A stretch of DNA of 64,000 nt from Talinum fruticosum (lineage: Eukaryota; Streptophyta; Magnoliopsida; Caryophyllales; Talinaceae): the NCBI GenBank assembly GCA_021018815.1, contig JAITYX010000010.1:4402001-4466000 (forward strand). Direction: 5' to 3'. This document shows, in pieces, positions 35,673-48,600 of this stretch (the stretch's first letter is position 1; each line of letters begins with the position of its first letter). Below the pieces are notes generated by a model that saw only the letters and a program-made list of their open reading frames with translations, made no database searches and was not told the origin of the DNA. A program made the position numbers and the translations under genes.

Positions 35673-36576
35673 GAAGATTTTAGGTGAACTCTTATTGATT
35701 TACGTGATTGGAAAAGTTGTGTCTAATGGCAACATATAATACCATAGAGAACGTTTTCAAAACATAGCTGGTTTCTTATTCATATTTACCGATTATCAAT
35801 ATCATCCTTGACTAGTTGCAGAAAATTGACCATATTGTGCATTGTTTCTCTTGCATGAGGGGTGCGAGGGAAGTTACAAAGTGGAGATGAAGAGAATTGG
35901 TAAACTAATAAACATACCAAACTGTTCACCTAGTTTCTCATTTGGTGCATTGACTTAAGGTAGATTATGTGAGGGTCACAATCGTACAACCTTGCCTAGG
36001 CTATTTCATTTGCACCCCATTTGCACCCTAGGATGCAACAAATTTCCTTTTTCAAGCAAGTGTACCAATAACATGCAACAAGTTATTTTTCTGGCATGTT
36101 CGTCCACAACCTAAACAAACTATAAATTGCAGTTCTCCTACTTAAGGGTGGTTTAGGGGTTTCACATGTATGCCAACCTGGCTCCTGTAAATGAATGAAC
36201 TGGATAGGCTGCTTCTGTGGAGACTAAATTTAAAAGATATTAATTTCCTACTACTTTACAGCAAGGAGATACTCGACAAGAGGTATTTTCCTTTGGGCTC
36301 ACGGCTCATATAATCCAATGTTAAAAACATTTCACCCGGGCTACCTTTTCTGCGGTCAATGTTTAAGAGTGTTCTTTTACTATTTCTGCTCTCTCATTAC
36401 CTTGTTGGGCATTTAAGTTCAATAATACAGAGTTAAAACAAGTGCGCATTGTTAGACATTCGAAGCTTGTTATGCTTTGTCTTCTTTTCATGAATGGCTT
36501 GCCTCTTGTATGTCATATTCTACTTAACTGGACATATAAGTCTATTCATGGATTAAGGGGCCAGAAGAGCTTGAGA

Positions 36577-36650
36577 TTATATATATATATATATATATAT
36601 ATAAACATATGTATATATACATATGTATATATGTATGTATATAAAGAAGG
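36577..36650. repeat. TA microsatellite with ATGTATAT words
   Basis: A TA run of about 24 bp followed by alternating CATATGTATATA units. Confidence 0.9.
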
Positions 36651-39540
36651 TTGGTACTGTGCATTTTGTACTTGAACCAAACATCTCGCAAAATAGCTCA
36701 GGGAATTCCTTAAGGGGCTACAATATCACAAATTTCCTAAATAAAAAAGCTATGCATTTGGACCTGCTTATAACCATTCACAACATTCCCGAACTATTTC
36801 AAAGCAATTTCTATATTCGTCGTAAAAAATTCTTAAATTCATTTGACTCCAACAACTATTAAGTATATACAGTGAAAAATTCTTAAATTCATGTGACCAA
36901 CAACTTTGTGTTCTGATGCTCGCTGCTTCTGAAGTTAATAAGCTTATCCTTTGATTTCCTTGTATTATTTTTACTCTTTTTCTTTTTTTTTTTCGCCTTC
37001 TATAAATTATAGCATGCTTAGTCCAGGGACATGCTTGTGCATGGGTTTGATGAAAGAGGGGAACAAGCTTGTGATTCTTGCATGACCAAGGTGTGCTTTC
37101 TTTCTTCAGTAGGAAATCTTGATATCAATCAATTATTGTTTGTGAAAGATTTTGATTTCTTGATTATCAGAAGGCCATAATGTTTTGTTTCATTTGTAGT
37201 TACTTTCACGTATTAAGCTCATCATTGAAAATGATTGTTCCTCCCGCCCTGGATCTCTACCCTTACTATTAGACCTTTTGGAGACAAGCCAGTGTATGTA
37301 CTGAAGAGCAAGATAGTTCACAGTAGGTCTCTCAGTTGTCATTTTCAACCACACAGCTCAAAATAAAGGAAGAAAGAATTAAAGGTCTAATGTGACACCA
37401 TTATTTGTTTATGAATATACTAGTAGAAAGGGACCTTAATTGTGGAAGAGAAGAATGTTTGAAGGAACTGTAAGGAGTCCTAACCACTGCCAATAATGTA
37501 GAAATGAGGCCATATGCACCTCTCCTTCCCGTGGCCTCCCCCCAAAAAAAAAGGAAAAAGAAATAGCAAAGAAAAGAAACGAAAATAACTGCTGAAAAAG
37601 ACAAACATTGAAGTAGCTGTGATAGGTGTGGTACCAAACAACCCTCCGTTGAGGTTAAGAAGTTTGGGCCTCTTGTTCCCAACCTTTTCACTGTTATCCT
37701 GGAAGCTTTTAATTTGGGTGTTACTATTACTACGGACTAAGGTGCTTTCACTCAATTTTGGATGGTCTTGAATATTGGTAGCTGATGGTGGCCGGTTAGT
37801 GTTAAGAAAATAGGGTAACATGCTGTTGTTTGAAAATAGGAAGTGGATTGTGTTTATTAGTTTGTTGCTCTTTGTAATCTTGGAGTTGGTTTGGTATTGC
37901 AAGAGGGTTGAGAGCTTTTTTCTTATTTATACCACTCTAACGGTGGATATTTTGCATGGAATGATGTTTAGTCGAGAGGAGGTTGATGTCATTAAGGGTA
38001 CTGAAGCATGAGATGATGGGGTGGCTGATAACAATTGAGATTTCTGAATCACACTACTTTCTGGATAAGCATTGGAATTTGCTTTGTTTTCTTGAGTGTG
38101 TTTTTATCTTTATTAGGGGTTTGTAATTAGCTTAGGAAAATCTAATGTCGTACGATCGATTTAAAGTCTTCTAATAATCTATCCTTCTATGCTTCTCCTT
38201 TTTTGTGTGTGCATTTTATAGTTTAGCTTTCACTTTAGCAGAAGGACCTTTGAATGTAATTGTAACAATTTTTCCATCATTTGAAATTATCCAGGAGGTT
38301 AGGTGGGCAGAACAGAGCCTTGCTATTTTCTAGGAGGGTCAGATTATTACATTTCAATAATTTTTTCTAGCCTTTATATCTATTGTTTATCCTCATGTAC
38401 TATTAGTTGACAAAATAGAGAGTATTCTTTTGGTGATGGATAAGAGAGAGGAAAAGGGATCATTTGGTTTGCTGAGGTTTGAACTTTGAAAAGCTCACCT
38501 TGTAGACTAAGACGTTAGCCTAGTATCTTAAACACTCGCTTGCACTTTACGCTTGACATCTACCAAATCATAAGTTAGGTGAGAAGTATTTTTGTTTTCC
38601 CATTTTCTTGAGTTTGTTTGTATTGTCTCCTCCTTTTGTTTGCCTCTTCGTTCTAACTTGCCTTTTCTTCCTCCCCCTTTTGGAGTTTGGCCCCTCCTCT
38701 TTGTGGCTCTCTCCTGCAGAAGTCTTTCTTCCCCTAATCTCTTCCTTTGCACTGTTTGTTTAGTGTAATGTTATGTTTCATAGGCAACAATGTGATGCAA
38801 AGCAATGTAGTTAATTGAAGAAAATTGACTAAAAGTCCCCTATAGAATATGGATTACATTACATTGTATTGTATTGCATCCTACCAAATGACACATTATT
38901 GTGGTTTGAAGTGTTCTGGATGTGTTAGTCCCTCCTGTTTTTGGATTATTTTGCATTTTGTCAACCCTTAGCTCTCCATTTCTCTATGCCCTCCTCCTTC
39001 GTTCTTATGTACCTCAATGACTTAAATCATGCACGTTCCCTTTGACCTATAGGAAAAACAACTTTTGCTGTCCATATCAGGGATTTAAAATGCAGTTTAG
39101 GTTGCCATATAACGAACTCACTTTGATACAAATCACGTTTCATTTCACGACCGCCGCCGCAAGGTGAAAACGGGTTCACTGATCTTGAAAACCTTTCTGA
39201 CGTGGCCAGTTCGTCGTGGAACTGGCACATTTTGAATCCATAGTCCCTATTCTATTCCCTTTGGTGCTGAATGATCAAGAGCAATTCTAGCATAGGCCAT
39301 ACTGTATAGGATGGTTGCAACTCATTTGCTAGGATAAATCCTTCCTATATTAGCAGGCATCATGAGTTTTCTTGTATTTTCTTAGTGCAAGGCTACAGCA
39401 GAGTAGATTTAGTTCTGGGGCATGATGATGGGAGCAAGCTCCCTAATCTCTAGAGCTCTAATTTTTGTGGTTTTCTTTGAATTAGGATTTTTGTTTTAGG
39501 AAAACCTCGTAGGATCAGGAAGAACTTTCTAATGTGTTAG

Positions 39541-40043
39541 TTGACAGGCATGCTAGATTGTTGCCTTATTTTGACATTTTGTTAGGTGAGTATCTATTTC
39601 CTAGAATTTCCATTTTAAGGAACTTAATAACTCTTTGGGGAATGCTACCAAAGAGCTGGGGTCCAATTCTGTTTGTGTCAGTCTTAATGCATTTTTGGCA
39701 ATCAATAAAGGAAAAAAGAAACAAAAAGGAAAAGGGCCTGACTCAAATACTTCAAGAACAAATTCCATTTTGAATAACAAGTCTTAGAAAGGGTTGATGG
39801 GTATACTAGACTGTTGCCTTATTTTGACATTGTGTTAGGTGAGTATCTATTTCCTAGAATTTCCATTTTAAGGAACTTAATAAGTCTTTGGGGAATGCTA
39901 CCAAAGAGCTGGCCTTCAATTCTGTTTGTGTCAGCCTTAATGCATTTTTGGCACTCAATAAAGGAAAAAGGAAACAAAAAGGAAAAGGGCCTGACTCAAA
40001 TACTTAAAGAACAAATTCCGTTTTGAATAACAAGCCCTAGGAA
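39541..40043. repeat. Two tandem copies of a 252-bp unit
   Basis: Copy 1 (39541-39792) and copy 2 (39793 to about 40043) share long identical stretches such as GGTGAGTATCTATTTCCTAG and GGAATGCTACCAAAGAGCTG, each ending near AACAAGYCYTARRAAGGGTTG. They differ at roughly a dozen bases. A LINE tail follows at about 40125. Confidence 0.9.
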
Positions 40044-40084
40044 GGGTTGTTTGGGCTTTAGACCTTTGCTTTGAATAGGATCAA

Positions 40085-40205
40085 CATCTGTGATTAACAT
40101 GAAGAAAAATTGGGTTTTAGGAGTTTGTAAGATGATTCCTTTTTCTATTTGGTGGATTAATTGTAAGGAGAGGAACTGACTGATTTTTGAGGCCAAAGAG
40201 ATGTC
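40085..40205 (+). mobile_element. LINE 3' coding tail fragment
   Basis: Encodes MIPFSIWWINCKERN, a stop, then LIFEAKE. This matches the usual C-terminal end of plant LINE ORF2 (IW..W.ERN.RIFE). A related tail lies on the minus strand near 51780-51845. It is short and broken. Confidence 0.6.
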
Positions 40206-41904
40206 TCAACAAAATATCGAGCTCTATTTTTTGAGAATTTTGTATAGTTGGTATCAAGTGCTTAGTGGTGGTACAAATTTGACTTTTTGGATTTTTTAGA
40301 TGTCATTATGCACAAGAGTTTGAGGGAAGGCATGATGTTTTTGTTTTTTCCCCTTTTGTACACAGGTGACATCCCCTTGGTGTCCTATTTATACAACTTT
40401 TGTTACTCATCAAAAAATAAAAAAGAAAATGATGTACATGTTATCCTACTAGAAAATGGGCAACTTTCTCCTTTTTTGGATATTTTGTCATTGTGAAGTG
40501 CATTATAGTTGTGCTGTAGGTTGCTTAAGGGAGAAGTTGATGTTCACTGCATAAGTTTGAAGCACTTTCAGGTAATTACATTATGGGAGGGATAAGGAGC
40601 AAAGTTTGGCTGATAAAGAACTTTGCTGGGGAATGTGGCGGTTAGAGACAAAGGACAGTCGTCTGGAATTGATTTACTCAATGCAATTAGTTCTTGGCAT
40701 TACTTGTGTTGTCATCTCATTGTGGATTTCTAGAGCTCTCTTTTTGATTTGCTGGTGCAAATTTACATCCACTGGTCGTCTTAGAAGATTTATTGCATAT
40801 TATTTTCGAACCATGTTTTCTTTTGCTTATGTGATTAAACCTTTTGCTCTTTCCTCATGAAGTCTATACATTTCTTGAAAACAATCCTCCTCAAGTACCA
40901 ACAGGAGAGCTCTGTAACCGTGAACTGGAGTCCTTGGTTCCATTTCCATACTAAAATAAAAAGAGCTATGTTGAAGGTAGCAATGAACTGGCTTTGTATA
41001 TCGCAGGAAGTTAAACTGCATACAGCAAAGTGTTTTATTAATGTGAGCATTGCTGTGGTAGTGCACATAAAGAACCACAGTTGAATACCTACTGATACGT
41101 TTTTCCAAGTATGTTCAATTGCTGCTGTCATGAAAGACCAGAGTTTGGAAGATTTTTTCACGAGTTACAAAATTAGAGGCTTATAGTCTTCAGATTGAGA
41201 GTGAAAATAAAATCGTCTAAAGTTCAAAATTCACTGCTCTTTCATGAAGGGGGCTAAATGAATTGAGCAATAGTGTCAAATGTATCACTTCTGTCTAGCG
41301 TCAACAAAAGTTTACTATTAAATTGCCTTGTTTAAGGTAAGTTGCTTGCTAAATTGTGTACGCTTTCATAGCATAATGTCAATTCTAGTTGCTAATTGAT
41401 TTGTATATTGTTTTTGCTGACCTGGTGGTAAATATCAAGTTTCGAAGGTCCATGTGCTTGAATCTGAATCTTCAAAAAGTAACTAGATGAGCATCAATCG
41501 TTTCCCTGATTTAGTCCCTTCTCCCTTTCTGTTGTCTTTGTGTCCTCCATTGCCACTTCAAATTCTGCTATTATATCCTGTATTAATGGGGAAAAGAAAA
41601 TAGGTATATCTGGCCTGATGCTTGTTAAGACCATCAAAAGCCAAAAATTCGCTCTATGTGGGCTTGCACATACGATTCGTTTCCTCCTTTCAGCTCCATC
41701 AATTTCATTTTCAGGTCACACCTGTCCAGGTATCCGTAGACTCCCATCTGATTTCTTCAGGATTCCTGAACCTCAATGAAATTCTGATCCCTAATGGTTC
41801 AATTGGTGATGCTATATTTGCTGTTTCCTTCTCTATCTCTTGTTTACTTGAACGCATCCATACAATTGCTTGTGATTAACGTACCTAATTTGTTTGTCCA
41901 GATT

Positions 41905-44900
41905 ATGGTTGATCCAGGGAAACCCGCCAAACCAAGCTGGGAACGTAGGGTTGATAGTGAAGACAATGTTCCGTCACAGTTTAGTTTAAGTGTGCGAGAG
42001 TGTGTTCAATTGGTATGCTACCTCTTCCTTTTTTAAGTACTGTGCAATGGCCTTTTGATTTATCACCAGCTGATCAATGTTTATTGTCATTTATGGGTTG
42101 CATTGATGCTGTTTACCAACTTTGTATAGCCATCAACTTGTCCAAACCTTCAGAGAGAGTAGTGTGTTAGTTCTGTCCCTAGCAGAAATCCAAGTTAATT
42201 GTCTTGTACATGGATTTCAAATCCCATTAGCTTACTGGATTCCATATGGATGACCTCACCTACTGGCTTATAGCTTATATGGCAGGAGAGCCTGGCTTGC
42301 TATTTCATTACATCATTGCATTTTTTGTCTGTTAAATTTGTCCATTTTCTTATTATCATGATCACTCCCTTTTCTAGTACTAACAATTTTAAAAGGCTTT
42401 TCTTGCAAATAGGTATCAGTGTCACCAGGCTGAGCTCTTCTAAAGGCCAGCACACCGTGACCTATTTGAGCTGGGGCCCTCCTACTTTGGGCCCTTGTGA
42501 ATAGGATGTCTTGGCAGAGTTCAGCTGCGTGGGTCAGAACTAGGCAGGGGCTATGCTGGTCTCCCCGCCTAAAATAAGGAAAAAAAAATCTTTTCTTTTT
42601 TTCTTGGGTTATTGGACGGGAATAATACAAACTTTGAGGGTATTGGCCAAATTTAATACGAACAATTTTCTTGGCTGCGAACGGAACGAACTTTGGGGCT
42701 ATTTTCCAATATCAGAACGCCACCGAGTTTTATGGGCGGGGACTCGTCGAGAACGTGATGTGGCAATATTTTTGGACACGTGTATGGTGGAGTCAATTGT
42801 TTGACTGAATTTATGAGTATTTATTGACGAGTTAAGGAAGGTTAATTTGATAAAAAAAATTAGAAAGTTTAGTGAGATTTTAATGCCAATTAAGGATTTT
42901 TTTATAAATTTGAATCAAAAGCTTGCTTTCCCTTTAATTAATGACGTTCAAATTCACTTACCCACCCTCTCTCTTCACCTCTTCAGTCTTTTTCTTGTTC
43001 TTATTTTTAGAAAATATCATTAAAAAAGGAAATAATTGATTGATATGGAGGAATAAGAAATTTTCCTTCTCTCTAAAATTTCTTCTTCTTCAATGGGTCT
43101 CCCTCTTACCAGGAATAAGAAATTTTACTCCAATAATTCTCTCTCCTCAATTATCTCCCTCGAAAAATTTGTCCACTATCACCGACTCAATTTCATGGTG
43201 ACTCAAATTGGGAACACAATTGAGAAGGAGTTAGAGATAACAGTAAAATCGAAGTTTGAAATTATATAAAACAAGATCAGGCAAAGAATGATTGTACGCC
43301 ATATATAAAAGTATCAATTATTAACAAATTTAAGGAAATTAATTGTCCTCCATTTTCCTCCCTAGTTTTTCCGGAGGCAAAAATTCTAATTCAATAACTC
43401 AACAATTCAGGTTTGACAACGCAAAATTTCAGGTTTAACAACAATTACACTAACAAATTAGAACTTAAGGGAAGACGAAAATTAGAGAAAAAAACCTTAA
43501 CAGATTTGCGAATTGAAGACTAGAGAAAAAATGAAGCCCTGCCGGCTTCTACTTGGATCTCTCTCTCATCTTTCTGCACTTTCTCTTCAACCTCTTCATA
43601 TGATTCTTCTTACACTTAACTCTCATGGTTGTAGGACAACGAAAATAGGGACTCCCGAAACCCCGACAAAGAAGGAGAGTTGCAGATGAGAGAGGGAGAG
43701 AAGCGGTGATTTCAATTCACACTATTCTCTTTCTATCTTTGCCCCAAAACGAAACAACAATGGCCAATTGAAGACCAAATAATCTAATCATCCTCCATTA
43801 AAACCGAAATTAGACATGGGATGGAATTTTGCGGGGTTTTGATTTGGAAAGTGAAAACATGGTTTGGAGAGTGATGGAGCATAAAGGGAGGATGAGCGAG
43901 AGAGATGGAAGAGAAAACGAGAGAGCTTTCCGGGTTCTGATTTTGAGGCGAGAGGGAGAGGGAGAGGGAGAGCGAGAAGGAGGATGAGCGATAGAGAGGG
44001 ATAGAGAGGGAGGACAGAGGACAGTGATAAGGAAGGAAATCAGATCTGGTTTTGAGAGAGATGAGAGAGAGAGAGAGCATAAGAGGGATAAGCGGGGAAG
44101 AGAGAGAGAAAATAGTAGACTTACTAGTTATTAGAATTTTCAATATTTTTTAAGAAATTTTTTTTATAGCTGGCACTTAAATCTCACAAATTCAGTCAAA
44201 TAATTGACTCCGCCGTACACGTGTCCAAAAATATTGCTATGTCACGTTCCCGAGGAGTCGCCGCCCATAAAACTCGGTAGCGTTCTAATATTGGAAAATA
44301 GCCCCAAAGTTCGTTCGTTCGTGAGTCAAGAAAATTGTTCGTATTAAATTTGGCCAATACCCCCAAAGTTTGTATTATTTCCGTCCAATATTCCTTTCTT
44401 CTTTTGTCGGGGAGGAATATGGTGGGGGGTTGCTTGCTTTTTCCTATATTTCCCATGGCTAAGTTTTTCCTTTTTATGTAACAATAGATAACCAAATAAA
44501 TTTAAAAGGAAAATAATTAAATAAACTAAGTGTTACAAGTCAGAAGTGCACAAGAAACTACATGAAATAGGCAATTAGAAATGGATTGCTCTTAATTTTG
44601 AATAATTAGATGCTTATATATCCTTGGAAAGACGAGGGATCACACAATAAGATTCTCTTGCCAAGAAATGGGGAGATGGGTGTAACTAAGGGCTTGTTCT
44701 CAATATTGGTGAACTAAGATGGCTATATACTAATCTCAAAGTTTGCTGCATGAAGCATACTCCTTGAAACTTGAGATGAAAGAAAAGCTCGTGTAATTCT
44801 TGACTTATAATCCGAGATTGAACACATTGCCTCCGACTCTCCTTGGTGTTTTGATTTGTTGATGCTGCTAATGTGATGAACACCCAATTCTTCAAATGAA

Positions 44901-45692
44901 TCTATCTCATTTCATAATTGTTGAGGTTGATCTTTGATGTGTTTGAAGGCCATTTGGCAATCCGTAAAGCCAATCAAAAGAATTAATATTTTCTTTTTGT
45001 GTGGTGGAATAATTCTCTTTTTTTCTTCTAGAATGCTTCTACAGGATCTCTTTTCCGCACAGGGTGGGATGGGCTATCTGATTGGCTCTTTTTTGCACAG
45101 GACTTGTCTCTACAATGTCTGTTTGGGTTGACCCAGCTCATTTTTGAGCTGTGGCTGGCCGAGCTTCCCGGCCCGTTCTCCACCTCTCGAACAATCCTCC
45201 TATATAAAATGACGGACTTCTGGCTGATTCCTTTGCCTATTTTTTGGGATTTTCTTGGGCTGGAGAGGTGAAAGAAATCCTGTTGGAAATATATCCAATT
45301 TGGAAGAGACTCTAGTGAAATGAAATGAGTTTCTGTCACCGCCTCATTGGGGACAAGTGGGAAAATGCCCTAATACTGAATGCAATCTACATTTGAATCA
45401 TTAAGTATTTATCGGGTTAATTCTTTATAATTTTCTGGTAACAAATTATGTCCTGTTAAATTACGGCAGGCTCCAATAGGGTTACGACTATGGCGTCATG
45501 TTCGAGAAGAAGCTGGGAAAGGAAGGGTAATACTATGAAAAAGCCTGGGCATAGGTTGATATAGATTCTTGTCATGGTGTGATAAGTTTGTAGCTCATTT
45601 CACTGCACCTTCAATTTTCAGGGGGCAATGATCAATCCTTTTGTGAGGCGCTCCATCACAGCTGACCATGGAGTTCCCCTTGGAGGTATTGG
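41905..45692 (+). CDS. Glucosylceramidase coding exons 1-3
   Basis: Exon 1 (41905-42012) encodes [15 protein letters not shown] to RECVQL, 36 codons. Exon 2 (45470-45526) encodes [19 protein letters not shown]. Exon 3 (45622-45692) encodes [20 protein letters not shown] and ends within the GG of the GGIGAGSI motif. Intron 1 of the coding part is 3.46 kb and holds the long-inverted-repeat element. Confidence 0.92.
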
Positions 45693-48600
45693 GTATGTCT
45701 CTTGTTTCTATCTATTTTGCAAGAAATTTACGTTTTTCAGCTGTTAGTTGAACCTCTGAGAGGCAAGGGAATGTTTAGATAACATAGCAGTCTTGTCTTA
45801 TCTATGTGGTAATGCTTCTTTTAGGAAATTTGAGGTTGCACCCCTTTCCTTGCGGTGACTCTATATAAAAATATTGTCCCATACTTTTATGATGAGCTAT
45901 GTTTATCCAAAATTGGTGAAAATCACTTTTTTCTTTTTTTCTGACAGACTAAATGAAAAATGAAAGAGAAAACATCTCATTAGTTTGAGGAAATTAAGGA
46001 ATCTAAGAATCCCAAAATATCCCCAAACTTAAGATGAGATACCGATGGGCGTCTTTGTGTGATGTACCTTCTCTCTCACCTCTCTTGTATGCCACTAGGA
46101 AATTCACTTAATAGCTAAGCTGGCATTTGTTCTCTTGCTCGCAAAGACTCAATGACAGTAGGTAAACCATAAACCCATATTGGATCTCAGTTTATACTCC
46201 GAGCCTGTTGGTGCTCTTAGGTGCACTCTATTTCCAGCCTTCCATCCTCCTGTCCGCTCTCTCCCTTTTTCCTCCCTTGCTTCGACTGGTTGAAGTACTC
46301 CAAGTCCAAGGAAGATGAAGATACCTACTTTATGCTCCACAAATTGTTTGTAAGAGCGGATGGCGGGGAGTTAGAGTTCTGATGGTTTTCTGAGATGGCT
46401 ATTTGCAATTTGGGAATTGATTTGGAAGATGAAGATTTTGGGGTTGGTTCTACTGGGGCTTTCCTGGAAATATAGGCAAGAAAGTGGAAGCAGAAGAGAT
46501 GGTTTATGGATAGCTGATCAACATACTAGGTACAGGTTTGCTTACCTCTGACAAGGTTGCTGATGGTGGGAAGACTGTTATGGGGTTGATAAGCTGGATG
46601 GGCTGCTGCGAAGAGGAGGGGGAACAGGAGAGACAATAGTGGTATGCCTCTTATTTAATTAAGGAAAAAGAGTTTTCAAGTTAGCTTTGTTGTAAACAGT
46701 CATTCATATGTCATTTTGCGTAAAACTATCTTATGAAGGTTAAAATTGTCCTTTGTCACATCATTTCATATTACCTGAATACTTATGATGTTTGGAAACT
46801 AGTGTGTCTCAAAATTATTATTGAAACATTAGGTGTTCTCTGAAATTTCATAAAATGTCATGGTAGCTGTCTTGATTTTTCCTGATATAGTTTCATACAT
46901 ACTAAAGTACGTTAGTTCAAAATACTTCAGTGCTCTTATTTGAATTTTTACAAATGTTATATCATGTCCTTTGAGCACCATGGGTAGAACCACAACTTTA
47001 TCATTTATTTGGCCCATTAGCACTATTACTAACAATTACAGTAGTAAAAAACTACAGTAGCTATCCTGGATGTTTTTGTGGCCCCCAATTAATTAGATGA
47101 CTGTTCACAACAATTTTGGTGCTTAGTTTCGGAAAAATTGACTGCATTATCTCATTATTAGTGCAATGAACTAAGGTTTGCAGCAGATAGATGTAAATAA
47201 TTAAATATATCATATAAGTTAACAAAACATTAATAAATTGAATATATAAAAGCCGGACCAGCTATCATGTTGGTTATTGTGGCTGTTCTCCTCTCCAGGA
47301 CGGTCTCGTGGCCATTTCCAATGTGAAACATGATGAACAACGACTATGCGGCATAAAGTTTCTTTGAAATCTTTTCCATGCGGCCATTTGGTTGTAGAAT
47401 GACCTCATTTGAATCCCTGGGTTGCATACATTCATATTTACCTAGACCTGCTTTGGTGGCATCATACTTGGGTGTCGGTTGTCCCCGTATAAAGCCAAGT
47501 GTTGATCAGTTTATTCTAGAGTTTGATGTTCTAGCACTTCTAACCAGTCGATTAATGGATATATGCTGTTACTTCATTTATCTTTTTCATATTCTCTGTG
47601 TTGAATATTGGAACTGCCAAGTTATAACCTGAGTCGTATGCCAGTCATACACTTGGCCTTATTGGAACCTTTTTTTTAAACGTATTTTTAGGGCCGGAAG
47701 CATAGGAAGAAGTTACAAAGGCGAGTTTCAGCGCTGGCAACTTTTTCCGCGAATATGTGAAGATAAACCAGTCATGGCAAACCAATTTTCTGTAAGTATG
47801 ACAATCCTCCTGCTTAGTTAAAGCCAAAAAGAGATTTAGCGGAGTTGCTATTTCCACAATTTATCTATTTCTGTACCTTTTGTATTATGGAACTTTACTT
47901 CTTCCTTCTTATTGGTCGGAACCTGCCTGTCATGTGCTTGGGATTTCGTAACGTGAGAGTACTAGCAATCATGGATTAAAAAATGAGGCCATTCTGTGAC
48001 AAAACGGCTGCATCAGAGAAGTTCTTAAGTTAAGAAAATCATGTTTAACTCTGTGACAACTGCTATATGATTGCCACAGTAGGGCGATTTTGCAAGACCC
48101 CATCCATTACTGCAATCACAGAGGAAACTGCATTTGATTCCTTACAAGCAATCAGTGCTTCGGGGATCTTGTCCTAGTGAAGTCTTTGAGACATTAGAGG
48201 GTTGAAATAGAGCTTATTTGTCTGCAAATGGTGGGATAAATCACCAATCTCATGCAGAACATTACTTGCCTAGTCTTTTTGGGTAATTTTTGTGTCATTT
48301 TAGTACAATTTTAGGTTAAGCGATAATAAGTTTGAGACTTGTGAGTTACGTGCATTTTTTGTGGTCAAGAGTGGGGATGAGAAGAGAGATGATCCCTGTG
48401 AGTTGGCATTTTGCCTCTGTCCACCTCAGGAAAAAGGGACTTTGCTTTCCAATAGGCCTAAGGGTCCGTTTGGACCGTGGAAAATTTAGTGGAAAGAAGA
48501 TAATTTAGGAAACTAATTCTTTTTTTTCGCGTGTTTGGTTTAAAGAAAGTTACAAAGAAAAAATGCCAAGGAAAATTTGGGGGAAAAAATTGCTAAAAAC

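Larger units (their letters stand above)
34534..41901 (+). other. Leader intron, 7.4 kb
   Basis: It contains a MITE (35293-35672), a TA microsatellite (36577-36650), a 252-bp tandem duplication (39541-40043) and a LINE tail fragment (about 40125-40200). Another possible leader exon is 37013-37089, with acceptor AAATTATAG and donor GTGTGC, but nothing decides this. I see no independent gene in the remainder. Confidence 0.5.

Noticed and set aside
37480..37902. 140-codon minus-strand open frame in the leader intron
   Set aside because: No recognisable domain, a Phe-rich low-complexity tail, and intronic position. Nothing supports expression.
43784..44143. 119-codon minus-strand open frame in the inverted-repeat element
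   Set aside because: Low-complexity Ser/Leu/Pro translation of GA-rich DNA. It could be a captured leader but there is no support for a protein.
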